In this document: piece by piece, positions 40,142 through 48,961 of the stretch
How the letters are laid out: each line of letters opens with the position of its first letter
Numbering within the stretch: position 1 is the first letter of the stretch
DNA from: Chromobacterium alticapitis
GTDB taxonomy: Bacteria > Pseudomonadota > Gammaproteobacteria > Burkholderiales > Chromobacteriaceae
Length of the DNA: 64,000 nt
NCBI RefSeq assembly: GCF_002924365.1
Contig: NZ_PQWB01000029.1
Location: 46,768-110,767, forward strand
Reading direction: 5' to 3'
The notes under the pieces: model-generated
Told to the model about the DNA's origin: nothing
Seen by the model: only the letters and a program-made list of their open reading frames with translations
The model's database searches: none
Translations under genes and position numbers: made by a program

Positions 40142-41337
40142 GCGTCGCGGCCGCCACTTTCCTGTTAGCCGTCAGCCGCCCCGGCCGGGCCGCCGACAGC
40201 CAGATCGTCGCCCTGCGCATCTGGCCCTCCTCCACTTACACCCGCATCACGCTGGAATCCGCCGCCGCCATCCAGTACAAGCAGTTCACGCTGGCCAATC
40301 CGAACCGGATGGTGATAGACCTGCAGGGCGTGCAGCTGAACGGCGTGCTGAAGGACATCAGCAGCCAGATAGCCAAGGCCGATCCCTTCATCGCCAGCGC
40401 GCGCGCCGGCCAGTTCGACCCGGACACGGTGCGTCTGGTGCTGGACCTGAAGACCGAGGTCAAGCCTCAGGTCTTCACGCTGGCCCCTATCGCCGAATAC
40501 AAGAATAGACTGGTGGTGGACCTCTATCCCAACGGCCAGCAGGACGATCCGCTGCTGGCCCTGCTGCAAGACTACAGCAAGGGCAAGATGGAGCAGCCGC
40601 CAGCCCGCGTCAAACCCAAGGCCAAGGATGCCGACCGTCCCATCGTCGTGATGCTGGACCCGGGACACGGCGGCGAGGACCCAGGCGCCATCGGCCTGCA
40701 AGGCAACCGAGAGAAGGACGTGGTGCTGAAGATAGGCCATCAGCTTAAGCAGCTGATAGACGCCGAACCGAATATGCACGCCTATATGACGCGCAGCGAC
40801 GACGTGTTCATTCCGCTGGGCGTGCGCGTAGCCAAGGCGCGCAAGCTCAACGCCGATCTGTTCGTATCCATCCACGCCGACGCCGCGCCCAACCGCGCCG
40901 CGCGCGGCTCGTCCGTGTTCGCGCTATCGGAAAAAGGCGCCACCAGCGCCTTCGCCAAGGCGCTGGCGCAGACGGAGAACAACTCCGACTTGGTCGGCGG
41001 CGTCAAGATCGCCAGCAAGGACAAGTATCTGGCGCACACGCTGCTGGACCTGACGCAGACCGCCACCATCAACGACAGCCTGAAGCTGGGCAAGACGGTG
41101 CTGGGACAATTGGGCGGCTTGAACAAACTGCACAAGAACGCGGTGGAACAGGCTGGCTTCGCCGTGCTGAAGGCGCCGGACATCCCGTCCATCCTGGTGG
41201 AAACCGCCTTCATCTCCAATCCGGACGAGGAACAGCGGCTGATCACGGCGGAGTTTCAGCAGCAAATGGCCAACGCCATCTTCAGCGGCGTCAAAAGCTA
41301 CTTCGCCTCCGGCGTCGCGCTGGCCGCGCGCGCCTGA
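40099..41337 (+). CDS. amiC: periplasmic N-acetylmuramoyl-L-alanine amidase AmiC
   Basis: A 412-residue zinc amidase that splits peptidoglycan at the septum. A twin-arginine signal (Arg10-Arg11 in DPSRRALLG) precedes a hydrophobic stretch ending PGRAA. An AMIN targeting domain occupies about residues 35-145 and the Amidase_3 domain about 185-400. Zinc and catalytic residues are visible in [14 protein letters not shown], the following Glu, SIHADAA and the C-terminal LVETAFISN. Tat export matches E. coli AmiC. It overlaps tsaE and ends at a strong terminator. Confidence 0.96.
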   Translation: MPDSTFDPSRRALLGVAAATFLLAVSRPGRAADSQIVALRIWPSSTYTRITLESAAAIQYKQFTLANPNRMVIDLQGVQLNGVLKDISSQIAKADPFIASARAGQFDPDTVRLVLDLKTEVKPQVFTLAPIAEYKNRLVVDLYPNGQQDDPLLALLQDYSKGKMEQPPARVKPKAKDADRPIVVMLDPGHGGEDPGAIGLQGNREKDVVLKIGHQLKQLIDAEPNMHAYMTRSDDVFIPLGVRVAKARKLNADLFVSIHADAAPNRAARGSSVFALSEKGATSAFAKALAQTENNSDLVGGVKIASKDKYLAHTLLDLTQTATINDSLKLGKTVLGQLGGLNKLHKNAVEQAGFAVLKAPDIPSILVETAFISNPDEEQRLITAEFQQQMANAIFSGVKSYFASGVALAARA

Positions 41338-41353
41338 GCCGAACGCCGCAAGC

Positions 41354-41387
41354 AAAACCGCCAGGTTTTCATGCCTGGCGGTTTTTT
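41354..41387. terminator. bidirectional intrinsic terminator
   Basis: A 12-bp stem AAAACCGCCAGG/CCTGGCGGTTTT with an 8-nt loop, T run on the plus strand and TTTT on the minus strand. It ends tsaE-amiC and the convergent pil-yacG operon. Confidence 0.9.
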
Positions 41388-41403
41388 CATGGCGGATGCG
41401 CGT

Positions 41404-41592
41404 TCAATGCGCAGGCGGCTCGCCTGGCGGCGCGTCTTCCTCGGCCGGCACCCGGTAGTTCTCGCTGGCCCACTGCCCCAGGTCTATCAAGCGGCAGCGC
41501 TCGCTGCAGAACGGGCGATAGCGGCTTTGCGGCTCCCAACGCACTTCGGCGCGGCAGGTGGGACAGGCGACAATGCGGACGGATTCGGGCAT
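41404..41592 (-). CDS. yacG: DNA gyrase inhibitor YacG (zinc-binding)
   Basis: A 62-residue protein with one zinc site: Cys-x2-Cys in ACPTCRAEV and Cys-x3-Cys in [15 protein letters not shown], followed by an acidic, proline-rich tail. YacG binds GyrB and inhibits gyrase. The ATG at 41592 gives the family length; an in-frame TTG six codons upstream is less likely. It lies 5 nt after zapD and ends the pilBCD-coaE-zapD-yacG cluster. Confidence 0.94.
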   Translation of the reverse strand: MPESVRIVACPTCRAEVRWEPQSRYRPFCSERCRLIDLGQWASENYRVPAEEDAPPGEPPAH

Positions 41593-41597
41593 GAAAC

Positions 41598-42356
41598 TCA
41601 GAATTTGCAATTGGTCAGGTAAAACTCGACATCCTGCTCGGTTTGGCGCGGCCGGGTCTCTCCGGTCACGGCGCCGACAAAGCGGATATTGAGCGCATAT
41701 TTATTGGCGGACAATTCGGGCAACAGCGCCAGGCCATCGTCGTAGGCCACGCGGATCAGCTGCACCACCTTGCCGCCCGACATTTGCTGGAACGCGCCCT
41801 TGCGCGCCACATAATGATGGGTTTTGCCGCTGTCGCGCAGCAAGCGCAGCAGGATGTCCGAAGCCTCGGCCGTCGGCATCAGCGGCGCGGACCAGCGCAG
41901 GATGTCCTGGCGGCGCTCCTCGGCCGGCTTCTGCTGCCACAGGTGATAGGACGGCAGATCGAACTGGCAGGTTCCGCCGGGAATGCCGGCGCGCTGTTTG
42001 ATCGCCATCAGCCATTCGTTCTCGCGCAGATTCTGGCCAAACTTGCCGGTCAGCGCCAGCAGCTTGCTCGAAGCGCGCTCGATCTCCTCCAGCACGCCCT
42101 CCAGCGTCTCCTCGGCCACATTGGGATTTTCGCGCAGCGCTTCCAGTTGCTGCTTCTGCCGCTCCAGCTCCTGCAGCAGATCGGCTTTCAGGTCGGCGCG
42201 CGAGGCGGTTTCCATCAGCTCGAACAGCACCATCAGCGCAGCGTGATGGTCATAAGGGTGATCCTTGCCGACAAAGTAGGCCAGCCGCCCGTACAAATAT
42301 TCCAGACGCAGCAGAATACGGGTGCGCTCGGTGACAGGAAATTCAAAACTGATCAC
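41598..42356 (-). CDS. zapD: cell division protein ZapD
   Basis: A 252-residue cytosolic protein that bundles FtsZ filaments at the division ring. The N-terminal helical domain ([16 protein letters not shown]) and the C-terminal beta domain ([16 protein letters not shown]) match ZapD/YacF. I prefer a GTG start at 42356, with AGGG about 10 nt upstream, which gives the E. coli length. Longer in-frame starts add a segment unlike the family. It follows coaE by 36 nt. Confidence 0.9.
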   Translation of the reverse strand: MISFEFPVTERTRILLRLEYLYGRLAYFVGKDHPYDHHAALMVLFELMETASRADLKADLLQELERQKQQLEALRENPNVAEETLEGVLEEIERASSKLLALTGKFGQNLRENEWLMAIKQRAGIPGGTCQFDLPSYHLWQQKPAEERRQDILRWSAPLMPTAEASDILLRLLRDSGKTHHYVARKGAFQQMSGGKVVQLIRVAYDDGLALLPELSANKYALNIRFVGAVTGETRPRQTEQDVEFYLTNCKF

Positions 42357-42392
42357 GGCAGATCTGCCCTTCTCCACGGCTTTCAGCAAGCC

Positions 42393-43007
42393 TTAAAACA
42401 TCGCATTGACAAGATTTGCCAGATAATAACCGTGTTTGGCATCGACTTGAAGTCTCAATTCTGCCAAGCCGCCGTTATTGTCTATGACATCGTCGGCGCG
42501 ACGCAGCCGCTCCGCCCGCGGGCACTGCGCCGCCATGATGGCGCGCACCGCCTGTTCGGTAAAGCCGTTGCGCCGCCTGACCCGCTCCACCTGAACCTCT
42601 TCGCGGCAGTCCACCGTCAGCGTGCGGGCCAACAGCGGCAAATAGCGGCCGCTTTCAAACAGCAAAGGCACCACCAGCACCGCGTAGTCTCCGCGCGCAG
42701 CCTCCAGCCGCCGCACGCTCTCATCGTAGATCGCCGGATGCAGAATGGCCTCCAGCCTGCGCTTGCAGTCCGGATCGGCAAACACGCGCTCCCGCATCGC
42801 AGCCCGATTCAGCGCGCCGTCCGCCGCCACCGCCTCCGGGCCAAACTCCCGCCCGATCTCGGCCATCGCCGCGCCGCCTGGGCCAGTCAAGGCATGGGCG
42901 ATCTGATCGGTGTCTATCACCGGCACGCCGAGCTCGGAGAAACGCTCCGCCGCCGCGCTCTTGCCGGAGCCTATGCCGCCGGTCAGCCCGATTACCGGGA
43001 TAGCCAT
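42393..43007 (-). CDS. coaE: dephospho-CoA kinase
   Basis: A 204-residue P-loop kinase for the last step of coenzyme A synthesis. Walker A is GLTGGIGSGKS near residues 8-18, followed by VIDTDQIAH, HPAIYDE and VPLLFESG. The start at 43007 overlaps the end of pilD by 16 nt, so the two are translationally linked. The pilD-coaE-zapD-yacG order is conserved in many proteobacteria. Confidence 0.97.
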   Translation of the reverse strand: MAIPVIGLTGGIGSGKSAAAERFSELGVPVIDTDQIAHALTGPGGAAMAEIGREFGPEAVAADGALNRAAMRERVFADPDCKRRLEAILHPAIYDESVRRLEAARGDYAVLVVPLLFESGRYLPLLARTLTVDCREEVQVERVRRRNGFTEQAVRAIMAAQCPRAERLRRADDVIDNNGGLAELRLQVDAKHGYYLANLVNAMF

Positions 43008-43912
43008 GACAGATAGCCCTCCACGATTTGCGGCCCCCACGCCAGGGCGATCCAGCCGGCCGCTGCCAGATACGGGCCAAAGGGGATGTACTGTCCGCGC
43101 CCGATGCGCGAAGCCGCCATCATGGCGATGCCGAACACCGCCCCGACCAGCGACGATAACAAAACCACCAGCGGCAGCATGCTCCAACCCAGCCAGGCGC
43201 CCAGCGCGGCCAACAGTTTTAGATCGCCTCCGCCCATTCCCGGACGTCCCTTGAGCAGCAGATAGCCCTGCGACACCAGCCACAGCGATAGATACCCCAA
43301 CGCGGCGCCCAGCACGGCGGATGACAAGGGCACCCATCCTGTATACAGATTGAACAGCAAACCGGCCCACAAAAGCGGCAAGGTCAGGCTGTCCGGCAAC
43401 AGCTGGGTGTCCAGGTCGATGAAAGTCAGCGCCAGCAAAACCGCGGTCAAGACCATGGCGCCGAGCAAGGGCCAGCCCCAACCCAACTGCCAGGCCAGCA
43501 CGCCGAACAGCGCGCCGCACAGCAGCTCCACCAGCGGATAGCGCAGGCGGATCCGCGCGCCGCAATGGCCGCAGCGGCCGCGCAACAGCGCAAAGCTTAG
43601 CACCGGGATGTTCTGCCAGGCCCGCACCGGCGCCTTGCAGGACGGGCAGTGCGAGGCCGGACGCCACAGATTGTAGCTCTCCCGCTCCGCCAGCTGCTCC
43701 GCCGCGCCTTGCGCCGCCAGCCGCAGCGCCGGCATCCGCTCGCAGTCGGCCAGATAGCCCACGCTCTCCGCTAGGAACTCATCCTCCAGCATGCGCGGCA
43801 TGCGATGGATCACCACGTTCAGGAAGCTGCCCACCAGCAAACCGAACACCAGGGCCGCGCCCACCAGCCAAGCCGTATGCGTGGCCAACAACCATGCGAT
43901 GTCTTGCAGCAT
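42992..43912 (-). CDS. pilD: prepilin leader peptidase/N-methyltransferase PilD
   Basis: A 306-residue polytopic aspartic peptidase. A cytoplasmic zinc module has two Cys-x2-Cys pairs (HCPSCKAPV and RCGHCGARI) near residues 88-120. The catalytic aspartates are in FIDLDTQLLPD and GGGDLKLLAALGAW. The N-terminal domain carries SFLNVVIHRMP. PilD cleaves type IV prepilins and normally also type II pseudopilins; the gsp operon here lacks its own gspO. The start overlaps the pilC stop by one base. Confidence 0.97.
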   Translation of the reverse strand: MLQDIAWLLATHTAWLVGAALVFGLLVGSFLNVVIHRMPRMLEDEFLAESVGYLADCERMPALRLAAQGAAEQLAERESYNLWRPASHCPSCKAPVRAWQNIPVLSFALLRGRCGHCGARIRLRYPLVELLCGALFGVLAWQLGWGWPLLGAMVLTAVLLALTFIDLDTQLLPDSLTLPLLWAGLLFNLYTGWVPLSSAVLGAALGYLSLWLVSQGYLLLKGRPGMGGGDLKLLAALGAWLGWSMLPLVVLLSSLVGAVFGIAMMAASRIGRGQYIPFGPYLAAAGWIALAWGPQIVEGYLSWLSR

Positions 43913-45129
43913 CAGCCCACCACCTGGCCCATTTTGAAAATCGGCATGTACATCGCGATCACCAAGCCCCCTATCAATACGCCGAGTATCACCATGATGG
44001 CCGGCTCCAGCAGGCTGGACAGCGCGGCAACCGCGTTATCGACTTCTTCTTCATAAAAATCCGCCACCTTGTCCAGCATCTGGTCCAGCGAGCCGGACTC
44101 CTCGCCGATGGCCGTCATTTGCAGCACCATATTGGGGAATAGATCCGTGCGCTGCATCGAAAAGCTCAGGCTGGAGCCGGTGTTGACGTCGGCCTGGATG
44201 CGCTTGGTCGCCTCCGCGTACACCTGGTTGCCGGCGGCGCCGCCCACCGAGTCCAGCGCCTCCACCAGCGGCACGCCCGCCGTGAACAGCGTGGACAGCG
44301 TGCGCGCCCAGCGCGCGATGGTGGCCTTGCGGATGATGTCGCCGATGACCGGCAGCTGCAGCAGGATGCGGTCCATCTGCTCCTGCATTTTGGGCGTGCG
44401 CTTGAAGGCGTAGAAGAACGCGAAAATGCCGCCGAAGATGGAACCAAAGATCAGCCACCAGTAATGGACGAACAAGTCCGACAGCCAGATCACGAACAGC
44501 GTGGGCGCCGGCAGGTTGGCGCCGAAACTGGAGAACAAGTCTTTGAACGCCGGAATCACGTAGATCATGATCACCGCGGTGATGACGAAGGCGGTGGCCA
44601 CGATGGCCGTCGGGTAAATCATCGCCGACTTGATCTTGGACTTGATGGCCATCACCTTTTCCTTATAGGTGGCCAGCTTGTCCAACAGCGAGTCCAGCAC
44701 GCCGCCGGTTTCGCCGGCGGCGATGATGTTGCAGAACAGCTTGTCGAAATACAAGGGCCGCTTGCGGAAGGCCTCGGCCAGCGACATGCCGGTTTCGACG
44801 TCGGCCCTCACCTCCAGCAGCAGGCGCGTCACCGCCGGGTTGTTATGCCCCTTGGCCGAGATATCGAACGCCTGCAGCAGCGGCACCCCCGCCTTCATCA
44901 TCGTGGACAGCTGGCGTGTGAACAGCGTGATGTCCCGGTCGGTGATCTTGCGGCCGAAGCCGGCGCGGCGCTTGCGGATCTTGACCACATTGATGCCTTG
45001 CCGCCGCAACTGCATCTTGGCGACGTTGTCCGACTCCGCGCGCAACTCGCCGCGTATGATGCGGCCGCTCTTGTCCTTGCCCTCCCATTCCCAGATATGT
45101 CCCGGGCTTGCTTTTTTTGTCGTCGCCAT
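43912..45129 (-). CDS. pilC: type IV pilus inner-membrane platform protein PilC
   Basis: A 405-residue platform protein with two GspF-type domains and three membrane segments; the last is near MVILGVLIGGLVIAMYMP. It includes VPLLQAFDISAKGHNNPAV and FCNIIAAGETGGVLDSLLD. The ATG at 45129 (MATTKKASPG) gives the usual length; in-frame ATGs further upstream exist. It lies between pilB (55 nt) and pilD (1-nt overlap). Confidence 0.95.
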   Translation of the reverse strand: MATTKKASPGHIWEWEGKDKSGRIIRGELRAESDNVAKMQLRRQGINVVKIRKRRAGFGRKITDRDITLFTRQLSTMMKAGVPLLQAFDISAKGHNNPAVTRLLLEVRADVETGMSLAEAFRKRPLYFDKLFCNIIAAGETGGVLDSLLDKLATYKEKVMAIKSKIKSAMIYPTAIVATAFVITAVIMIYVIPAFKDLFSSFGANLPAPTLFVIWLSDLFVHYWWLIFGSIFGGIFAFFYAFKRTPKMQEQMDRILLQLPVIGDIIRKATIARWARTLSTLFTAGVPLVEALDSVGGAAGNQVYAEATKRIQADVNTGSSLSFSMQRTDLFPNMVLQMTAIGEESGSLDQMLDKVADFYEEEVDNAVAALSSLLEPAIMVILGVLIGGLVIAMYMPIFKMGQVVG

Positions 45130-45184
45130 CACTCCAACCTTCCATGTTTTCATCCAGACGCCATGCCGCGCCATTCGCCGGGGC

Positions 45185-46888
45185 TCAGTCGTTGGTGACC
45201 GCTTCGATCTCCGCCAGAGAGGTCATGCCGCGTTTGACCTTGAGCAAGCCGGCGTGGCGCAGATTCACCATGCCCTCCTGCAAGGCCAGGTCGGAAATAT
45301 CCATCGCCGTGCCGTTCTTCATGATCAGCCGCGTCATCGCATCGCTGATCGGCATCACCTCGTAAATGCCGACGCGCCCCTTGTAGCCGGTATTGCGGCA
45401 CTCTTCGCAGCCCACCGGGCCGTATGGATGCCAGCTGCCATCCAGCTGCGCCTTGGAGAAGCCCGCGCGCAGCAGCGCCTCCTCCGGGATTTCCACCGGC
45501 TTCTTGCAATGATTGCACAAGCGGCGGGCCAGGCGCTGCGCCATGATCAGCAGCACCGAGCTGGCGATATTGAACGGCGCGACGCCCATGTTCAGCAAGC
45601 GGGTCAGCGTGGCCGGCGCATTATTGGTGTGCAGCGTGGAAAACACCATATGGCCGGTCTGCGCGGCCTTGATCGCGATGTCGGCGGTTTCGAAATCGCG
45701 GATTTCGCCCACCATGATCACGTCCGGATCCTGACGCAGGAAGGCGCGCAGCGCCGAAGCGAAAGTCAGGCCGGCCTTTTCGTTGACGTTGACCTGATTG
45801 ATCCCGGGCAGGTTGATTTCCACCGGGTCTTCGGCCGTCGAAATATTGGTGTCCGGCTTATTCAGGATGTTCAGGCAGGTATACAGCGACACCGTCTTGC
45901 CGCTGCCGGTAGGCCCGGTAACCAGCACCATGCCGTAGGGACGAGCGATTGCCTGCAGCAACAATTGTTTCTGTTCGGGCTCGAAACCCAGTTGCTCGAT
46001 ATCCAGCGACGCCGATGAGGAATCCAGAATCCGCATCACGATCTTTTCGCCGTACAGCGTGGGCAATGTGCTGACGCGGAAATCGATGGCCCGGGTCTTG
46101 GAGATCACCAGTTTCAGGCGGCCATCTTGCGGCACCCGCTTTTCCGAAATATCCAGCCTGGAAATCACCTTGATGCGCGAGGCGATTTTTTCCTTCAGCA
46201 GCAAGGGCGGCTGCGCCACTTCCTTCAACGCCCCATCCACTCGATAGCGGATGCGGTAATACTTTTCGTACGGCTCGAAATGAATGTCGGACGCACCCAC
46301 GCCTATGCCGTCCAGCAGCATCTTGTGGATGAACTTGACCACCGGGGCGTCGTCCACCTCCACCTGAGGCGCGTCGGCCTGGGCGTCTGGGTCGGCAAAC
46401 TCCAGATCGCCCAAGTCCTCGCCTTCCAGCTCCTTCAGCGCCGAAGCGGGACTATCCTGGTAGCGGCCAACCAGCTTGGACAGCTTGTCGTCCTCGACCA
46501 CGACGATCTCCACCGTCAAACCGGTCTTGAAAGTGATGGCGTGATAGGCCGAGGTCTGGGTGGGGTCCGAGGTGCCGATATACAGCTTGTTGCCGCGCTT
46601 GAGCAGGGGCAGCAGGCGGCGGCTGGCGACCAGGTCGTCGTCGACCAGGCCCTTGGGCAGCTGTTCGGTATCGAGCGAGGTCATATCAAGCAAGGGATAA
46701 CCGAAAATGCGCGAGGCGAAAATGGCCACGTCGCGCGCGCTCATTTTCTTGCTCAGAATCAGCTGTTCGACGAAGCTGATATGCGAAGCCGCCGCATGCT
46801 TCTGGATGGCGTCTGCGTCCTGCTGCAGCAGCATATTATGCTGAACCAGGGCTCGTCCGAGCCCGGAAATCCCTGCCGTAGCTTCCAT
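45185..46888 (-). CDS. pilB: type IV pilus assembly ATPase PilB
   Basis: A 567-residue hexameric ATPase that drives pilus extension. It has an N-terminal MshEN-like domain (about 1-140), the N2 domain with GASDIHFEPYEKYYRIRYRVDG, Walker A GPTGSGKT (325-332), Walker B VIMVGEIRD, HTGH/His-box VFSTLHTNNA and the zinc cysteines CNHCKKP and CEEC. The start at 46888 gives the family length; the frame stays open for 180 nt upstream in an AT-rich leader. It is the first gene of the cluster. Confidence 0.96.
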   Translation of the reverse strand: MEATAGISGLGRALVQHNMLLQQDADAIQKHAAASHISFVEQLILSKKMSARDVAIFASRIFGYPLLDMTSLDTEQLPKGLVDDDLVASRRLLPLLKRGNKLYIGTSDPTQTSAYHAITFKTGLTVEIVVVEDDKLSKLVGRYQDSPASALKELEGEDLGDLEFADPDAQADAPQVEVDDAPVVKFIHKMLLDGIGVGASDIHFEPYEKYYRIRYRVDGALKEVAQPPLLLKEKIASRIKVISRLDISEKRVPQDGRLKLVISKTRAIDFRVSTLPTLYGEKIVMRILDSSSASLDIEQLGFEPEQKQLLLQAIARPYGMVLVTGPTGSGKTVSLYTCLNILNKPDTNISTAEDPVEINLPGINQVNVNEKAGLTFASALRAFLRQDPDVIMVGEIRDFETADIAIKAAQTGHMVFSTLHTNNAPATLTRLLNMGVAPFNIASSVLLIMAQRLARRLCNHCKKPVEIPEEALLRAGFSKAQLDGSWHPYGPVGCEECRNTGYKGRVGIYEVMPISDAMTRLIMKNGTAMDISDLALQEGMVNLRHAGLLKVKRGMTSLAEIEAVTND

Positions 46889-46944
46889 ATGAAAATTGAT
46901 CCGGTATGGGCTGTTGCGCCGCGATGGAATGAGGGTTTTGACGA

Positions 46945-46950
46945 TATTAT
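46945..46950 (-). promoter_or_regulatory. -10 element upstream of pilB
   Basis: A perfect TATAAT on the minus strand, 56 nt before the pilB start, in an AT-rich stretch. No convincing -35 hexamer is found, and a sigma-54 site with correct GG-N10-GC spacing is absent. Confidence 0.35.
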
Positions 46951-47046
46951 ATGCAAAATCGTCCTCGGTCCCGACACAAAACCTTTTCCCGCCCGTCCCA
47001 GTTGCCCAGCCGCTCCCGATACATCCGACATCTCGCTGAAAACAAT

Positions 47047-47074
47047 AAAAAAAGGACTGCCGAAGCAATCCTTT
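47047..47074 (-). terminator. intrinsic terminator of the porin gene
   Basis: On the minus strand AAAGGATTGC, a stable TTCG tetraloop, and GCAGTCCTTT followed by more T. One T-G wobble pair is in the stem. It is 19 nt after the porin stop. Confidence 0.9.
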
Positions 47075-47092
47075 TCATGGCGCGCGGGGCGC

Positions 47093-48217
47093 TTAGAAGT
47101 TATGAATCAGGCCCAGGCCGAAAGAGTTTTCGCTGGCGACGCCGCTGGCCTTCCAATTCACGTGGCCATAAGAGGTGTAAACCTCGGTGCGCTTGGACAC
47201 GGCGTAATCCAGACCCAGCACGAACTGATCGTAACCCGAGTTGCTGATAGTCTTGCTGCCGGCAGTCGCATCGTAACCCTTGGCATAGGATAGGTACGGA
47301 GTGAACGCGCCGAAGGTATAGCCGCCAGTCAGCGCCAATTCCTTGGTCTTCACAACTTGAGTGACATCGAAAGTGCTGGCCGAGCTTGCGAAAGCTGTAT
47401 TCAGGGCGGCAACGTTGTAAACCACGCCAGTGGAGTCAGCGAAGCCAGTAACATTGTTCTTCGAGTCAAGGGCTTGACCCAAGTAGCCGCGAACTTGCTG
47501 GTAGCCCAAGGCCACGTAAATGTTATTGGCGTTATAGCCAGCTTCCAGGCGGTGCCAATCCTTCAGGCCCGCACCCACCTTGTTGGCGTCGCCGCGGTTT
47601 TCGAAGTTGTACTTGGCGAAATAGCCCGCGTTCTCGTAGCTCAGACCCAGGTTGATCAGTTGGGCATTGGTACGCGTGCCATTCACGTTCGCACGAGTTT
47701 CATCAGCCGCATACAGGGCTGCGTAGCTGAAACCGTAGAAGTTCGGGCTATCGTAACGGATAGCGTTATTGTGGCGAGTATCCAGGCGAGTGAACATGCC
47801 CAGGCCCCCTACGCTTTCGCCGCTATAGTAACCCGGGTCCACTTGCTCCATGTCGGAGTTGGCGTAGTTGGACAGGCGGCCCAGACGGACCTTACCCCAA
47901 TCGCCGGCCAGACCCACGAAAGTGTCGCGAGTAGCCAGGTTGTCGCTGCCAGTACCATCCATATGCAGACGGCTTTCCACCTGCCAGATCGCCTTCAGAC
48001 CGTTGCCCACGTCTTCGCTGCCCTTGAAACCGATGCGGGAGGTCCAGTCATTGATTTGCACGCCGCTCTGCGGGTTACCCTGAGCGTTGGTGCCGAAGGT
48101 GGAGCTATAGGTCTTGTTGTCTTCGATACCGGCCCTGATCGAGCCATAGATGGTGACATCAGCCATGGCCGCTGCAGGCAGGGCTGCCAGCGCCAAAGCA
48201 ATCAGCTTCTTGTTCAT
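47093..48217 (-). CDS. general outer-membrane porin (Neisseria PorB-like)
   Basis: A 374-residue Gram-negative trimeric porin. A signal peptide (1-19, MNKKLIALALAALPAAAMA) precedes the mature start DVTIYGSIRAGIED, the standard first strand of betaproteobacterial porins. RIGFKGSEDVGNGLKAIWQV and LGRLSNYANSD follow. It ends ENSFGLGLIHNF, a C-terminal phenylalanine needed for BAM-mediated insertion. AAGGATCTGCA precedes the ATG at 48217. Codon choice and a strong promoter and terminator suggest high expression. Confidence 0.95.
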   Translation of the reverse strand: MNKKLIALALAALPAAAMADVTIYGSIRAGIEDNKTYSSTFGTNAQGNPQSGVQINDWTSRIGFKGSEDVGNGLKAIWQVESRLHMDGTGSDNLATRDTFVGLAGDWGKVRLGRLSNYANSDMEQVDPGYYSGESVGGLGMFTRLDTRHNNAIRYDSPNFYGFSYAALYAADETRANVNGTRTNAQLINLGLSYENAGYFAKYNFENRGDANKVGAGLKDWHRLEAGYNANNIYVALGYQQVRGYLGQALDSKNNVTGFADSTGVVYNVAALNTAFASSASTFDVTQVVKTKELALTGGYTFGAFTPYLSYAKGYDATAGSKTISNSGYDQFVLGLDYAVSKRTEVYTSYGHVNWKASGVASENSFGLGLIHNF

Positions 48218-48298
48218 TGCAGATCCTTTCAAGTCAGTTGATTTTGTCCTGTTGACTCAGTGGCTTGCAGCCAATGGCCCGGACATTTATGTGCCGAC

Positions 48299-48326
48299 GG
48301 TATATTCCGTCGATCGCTGTTGCCAA
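48299..48326 (-). promoter_or_regulatory. porin promoter
   Basis: On the minus strand TTGGCA (48326-48321) and TATACC (48304-48299) are 16 nt apart. The -10 element lies within a perfect inverted repeat CGACGG-N6-CCGTCG (48295-48312), a possible operator or leader stem. Confidence 0.5.
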
Positions 48327-48550
48327 TATAAGACTGACGTTGCAAAAAAACAAAGATCAAGCGCGAAACCAGACTGGAAATCACCAAAAAAACAACAGCA
48401 TTTCCAACAAAGCCCAGCGGCCAAAGCGATTACGCCAGCCAGATCCGCCCACAGGCTGCGGCCCACAAACAACACATGCCGCGCATCGTTGCGCGCATGC
48501 AACAAATCACCTGCCCCGCCTCTTCATTCTCATATCATCGCGATAAACGA

Positions 48551-48578
48551 AAAACCGCCACTCGATGGAATGGCGGTT
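48551..48578 (-). terminator. intrinsic terminator of the ComEA-like gene
   Basis: AACCGCCA/TGGCGGTT stem with a 10-nt loop followed on the minus strand by TTTTTCG. Confidence 0.8.
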
Positions 48579-48611
48579 GCGATGCGCTAGGCGCGAAAAC
48601 GCGCGGGACGG

Positions 48612-48908
48612 CTACTTGGCGGCGGGCTTCGCCACGGGCTTGGCGGCCGGCGCCGCGCCGCCGACCATCAGGTCCTTGCGCAGCTTGTCCAGCGTCTTGT
48701 CGCCGATGCCGGAGACTTTCTTCAGATCATCCACGGTCTTGAACGGACCGTTCTTGCTGCGGTAGTCGACAATGGCCTTGGCCTTGGCAGGCCCTATTCC
48801 CTGCAGGGCTTCCAGTTGCTGCGGCGTGGCGGTATTCAGATTGACGGCGGCCCAGGCGGCATGGAAAGACAGCAGCAGGCCGGCAAGGACGGCGAACAGT
48901 TTCTTCAT
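48612..48908 (-). CDS. ComEA-like helix-hairpin-helix DNA-binding protein
   Basis: A 98-residue exported protein. A signal peptide (1-20, ending FHAAWA) is followed by a double helix-hairpin-helix domain: LNTATPQQLEALQGIGPAKA near 24-43 and DLKKVSGIGDKTLDKLRKD near 61-79. The tail is rich in Ala, Lys and Pro. ComEA homologues bind incoming DNA in the periplasm during natural transformation. Type IV pilus genes lie close by, which is compatible with competence but not proof. It is transcribed alone. Confidence 0.9.
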   Translation of the reverse strand: MKKLFAVLAGLLLSFHAAWAAVNLNTATPQQLEALQGIGPAKAKAIVDYRSKNGPFKTVDDLKKVSGIGDKTLDKLRKDLMVGGAAPAAKPVAKPAAK

Positions 48909-48961
48909 GGCGGACTCCTAAATGAAAGGCGCAAAGGGTTTTAAATTGTCATGACATGCAG

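Larger units (their letters stand above)
48218..48611. other. 394-nt intergenic region between porin and ComEA-like genes
   Basis: Both flanking genes are on the minus strand. The part near the porin holds its promoter and leader (about 75 nt). The middle is AT-rich and A-rich, with no convincing gene. An imperfect hairpin (CATGCCGCGCA/TGCGCGCATG) lies at 48475-48499, and the terminator of the ComEA-like gene is at 48551-48578. Confidence 0.6.

Noticed and set aside
46925..46975. Sigma-54 promoter upstream of pilB
   Set aside because: A TTGCA -12-like motif is present, but no GG occurs at the required 10-nt spacing.
48265..48546. 93-codon plus-strand frame in the porin/ComEA intergenic region
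   Set aside because: No ribosome-binding site, no recognisable domain, Asn/Gln/Arg-rich composition and overlap with the porin promoter.
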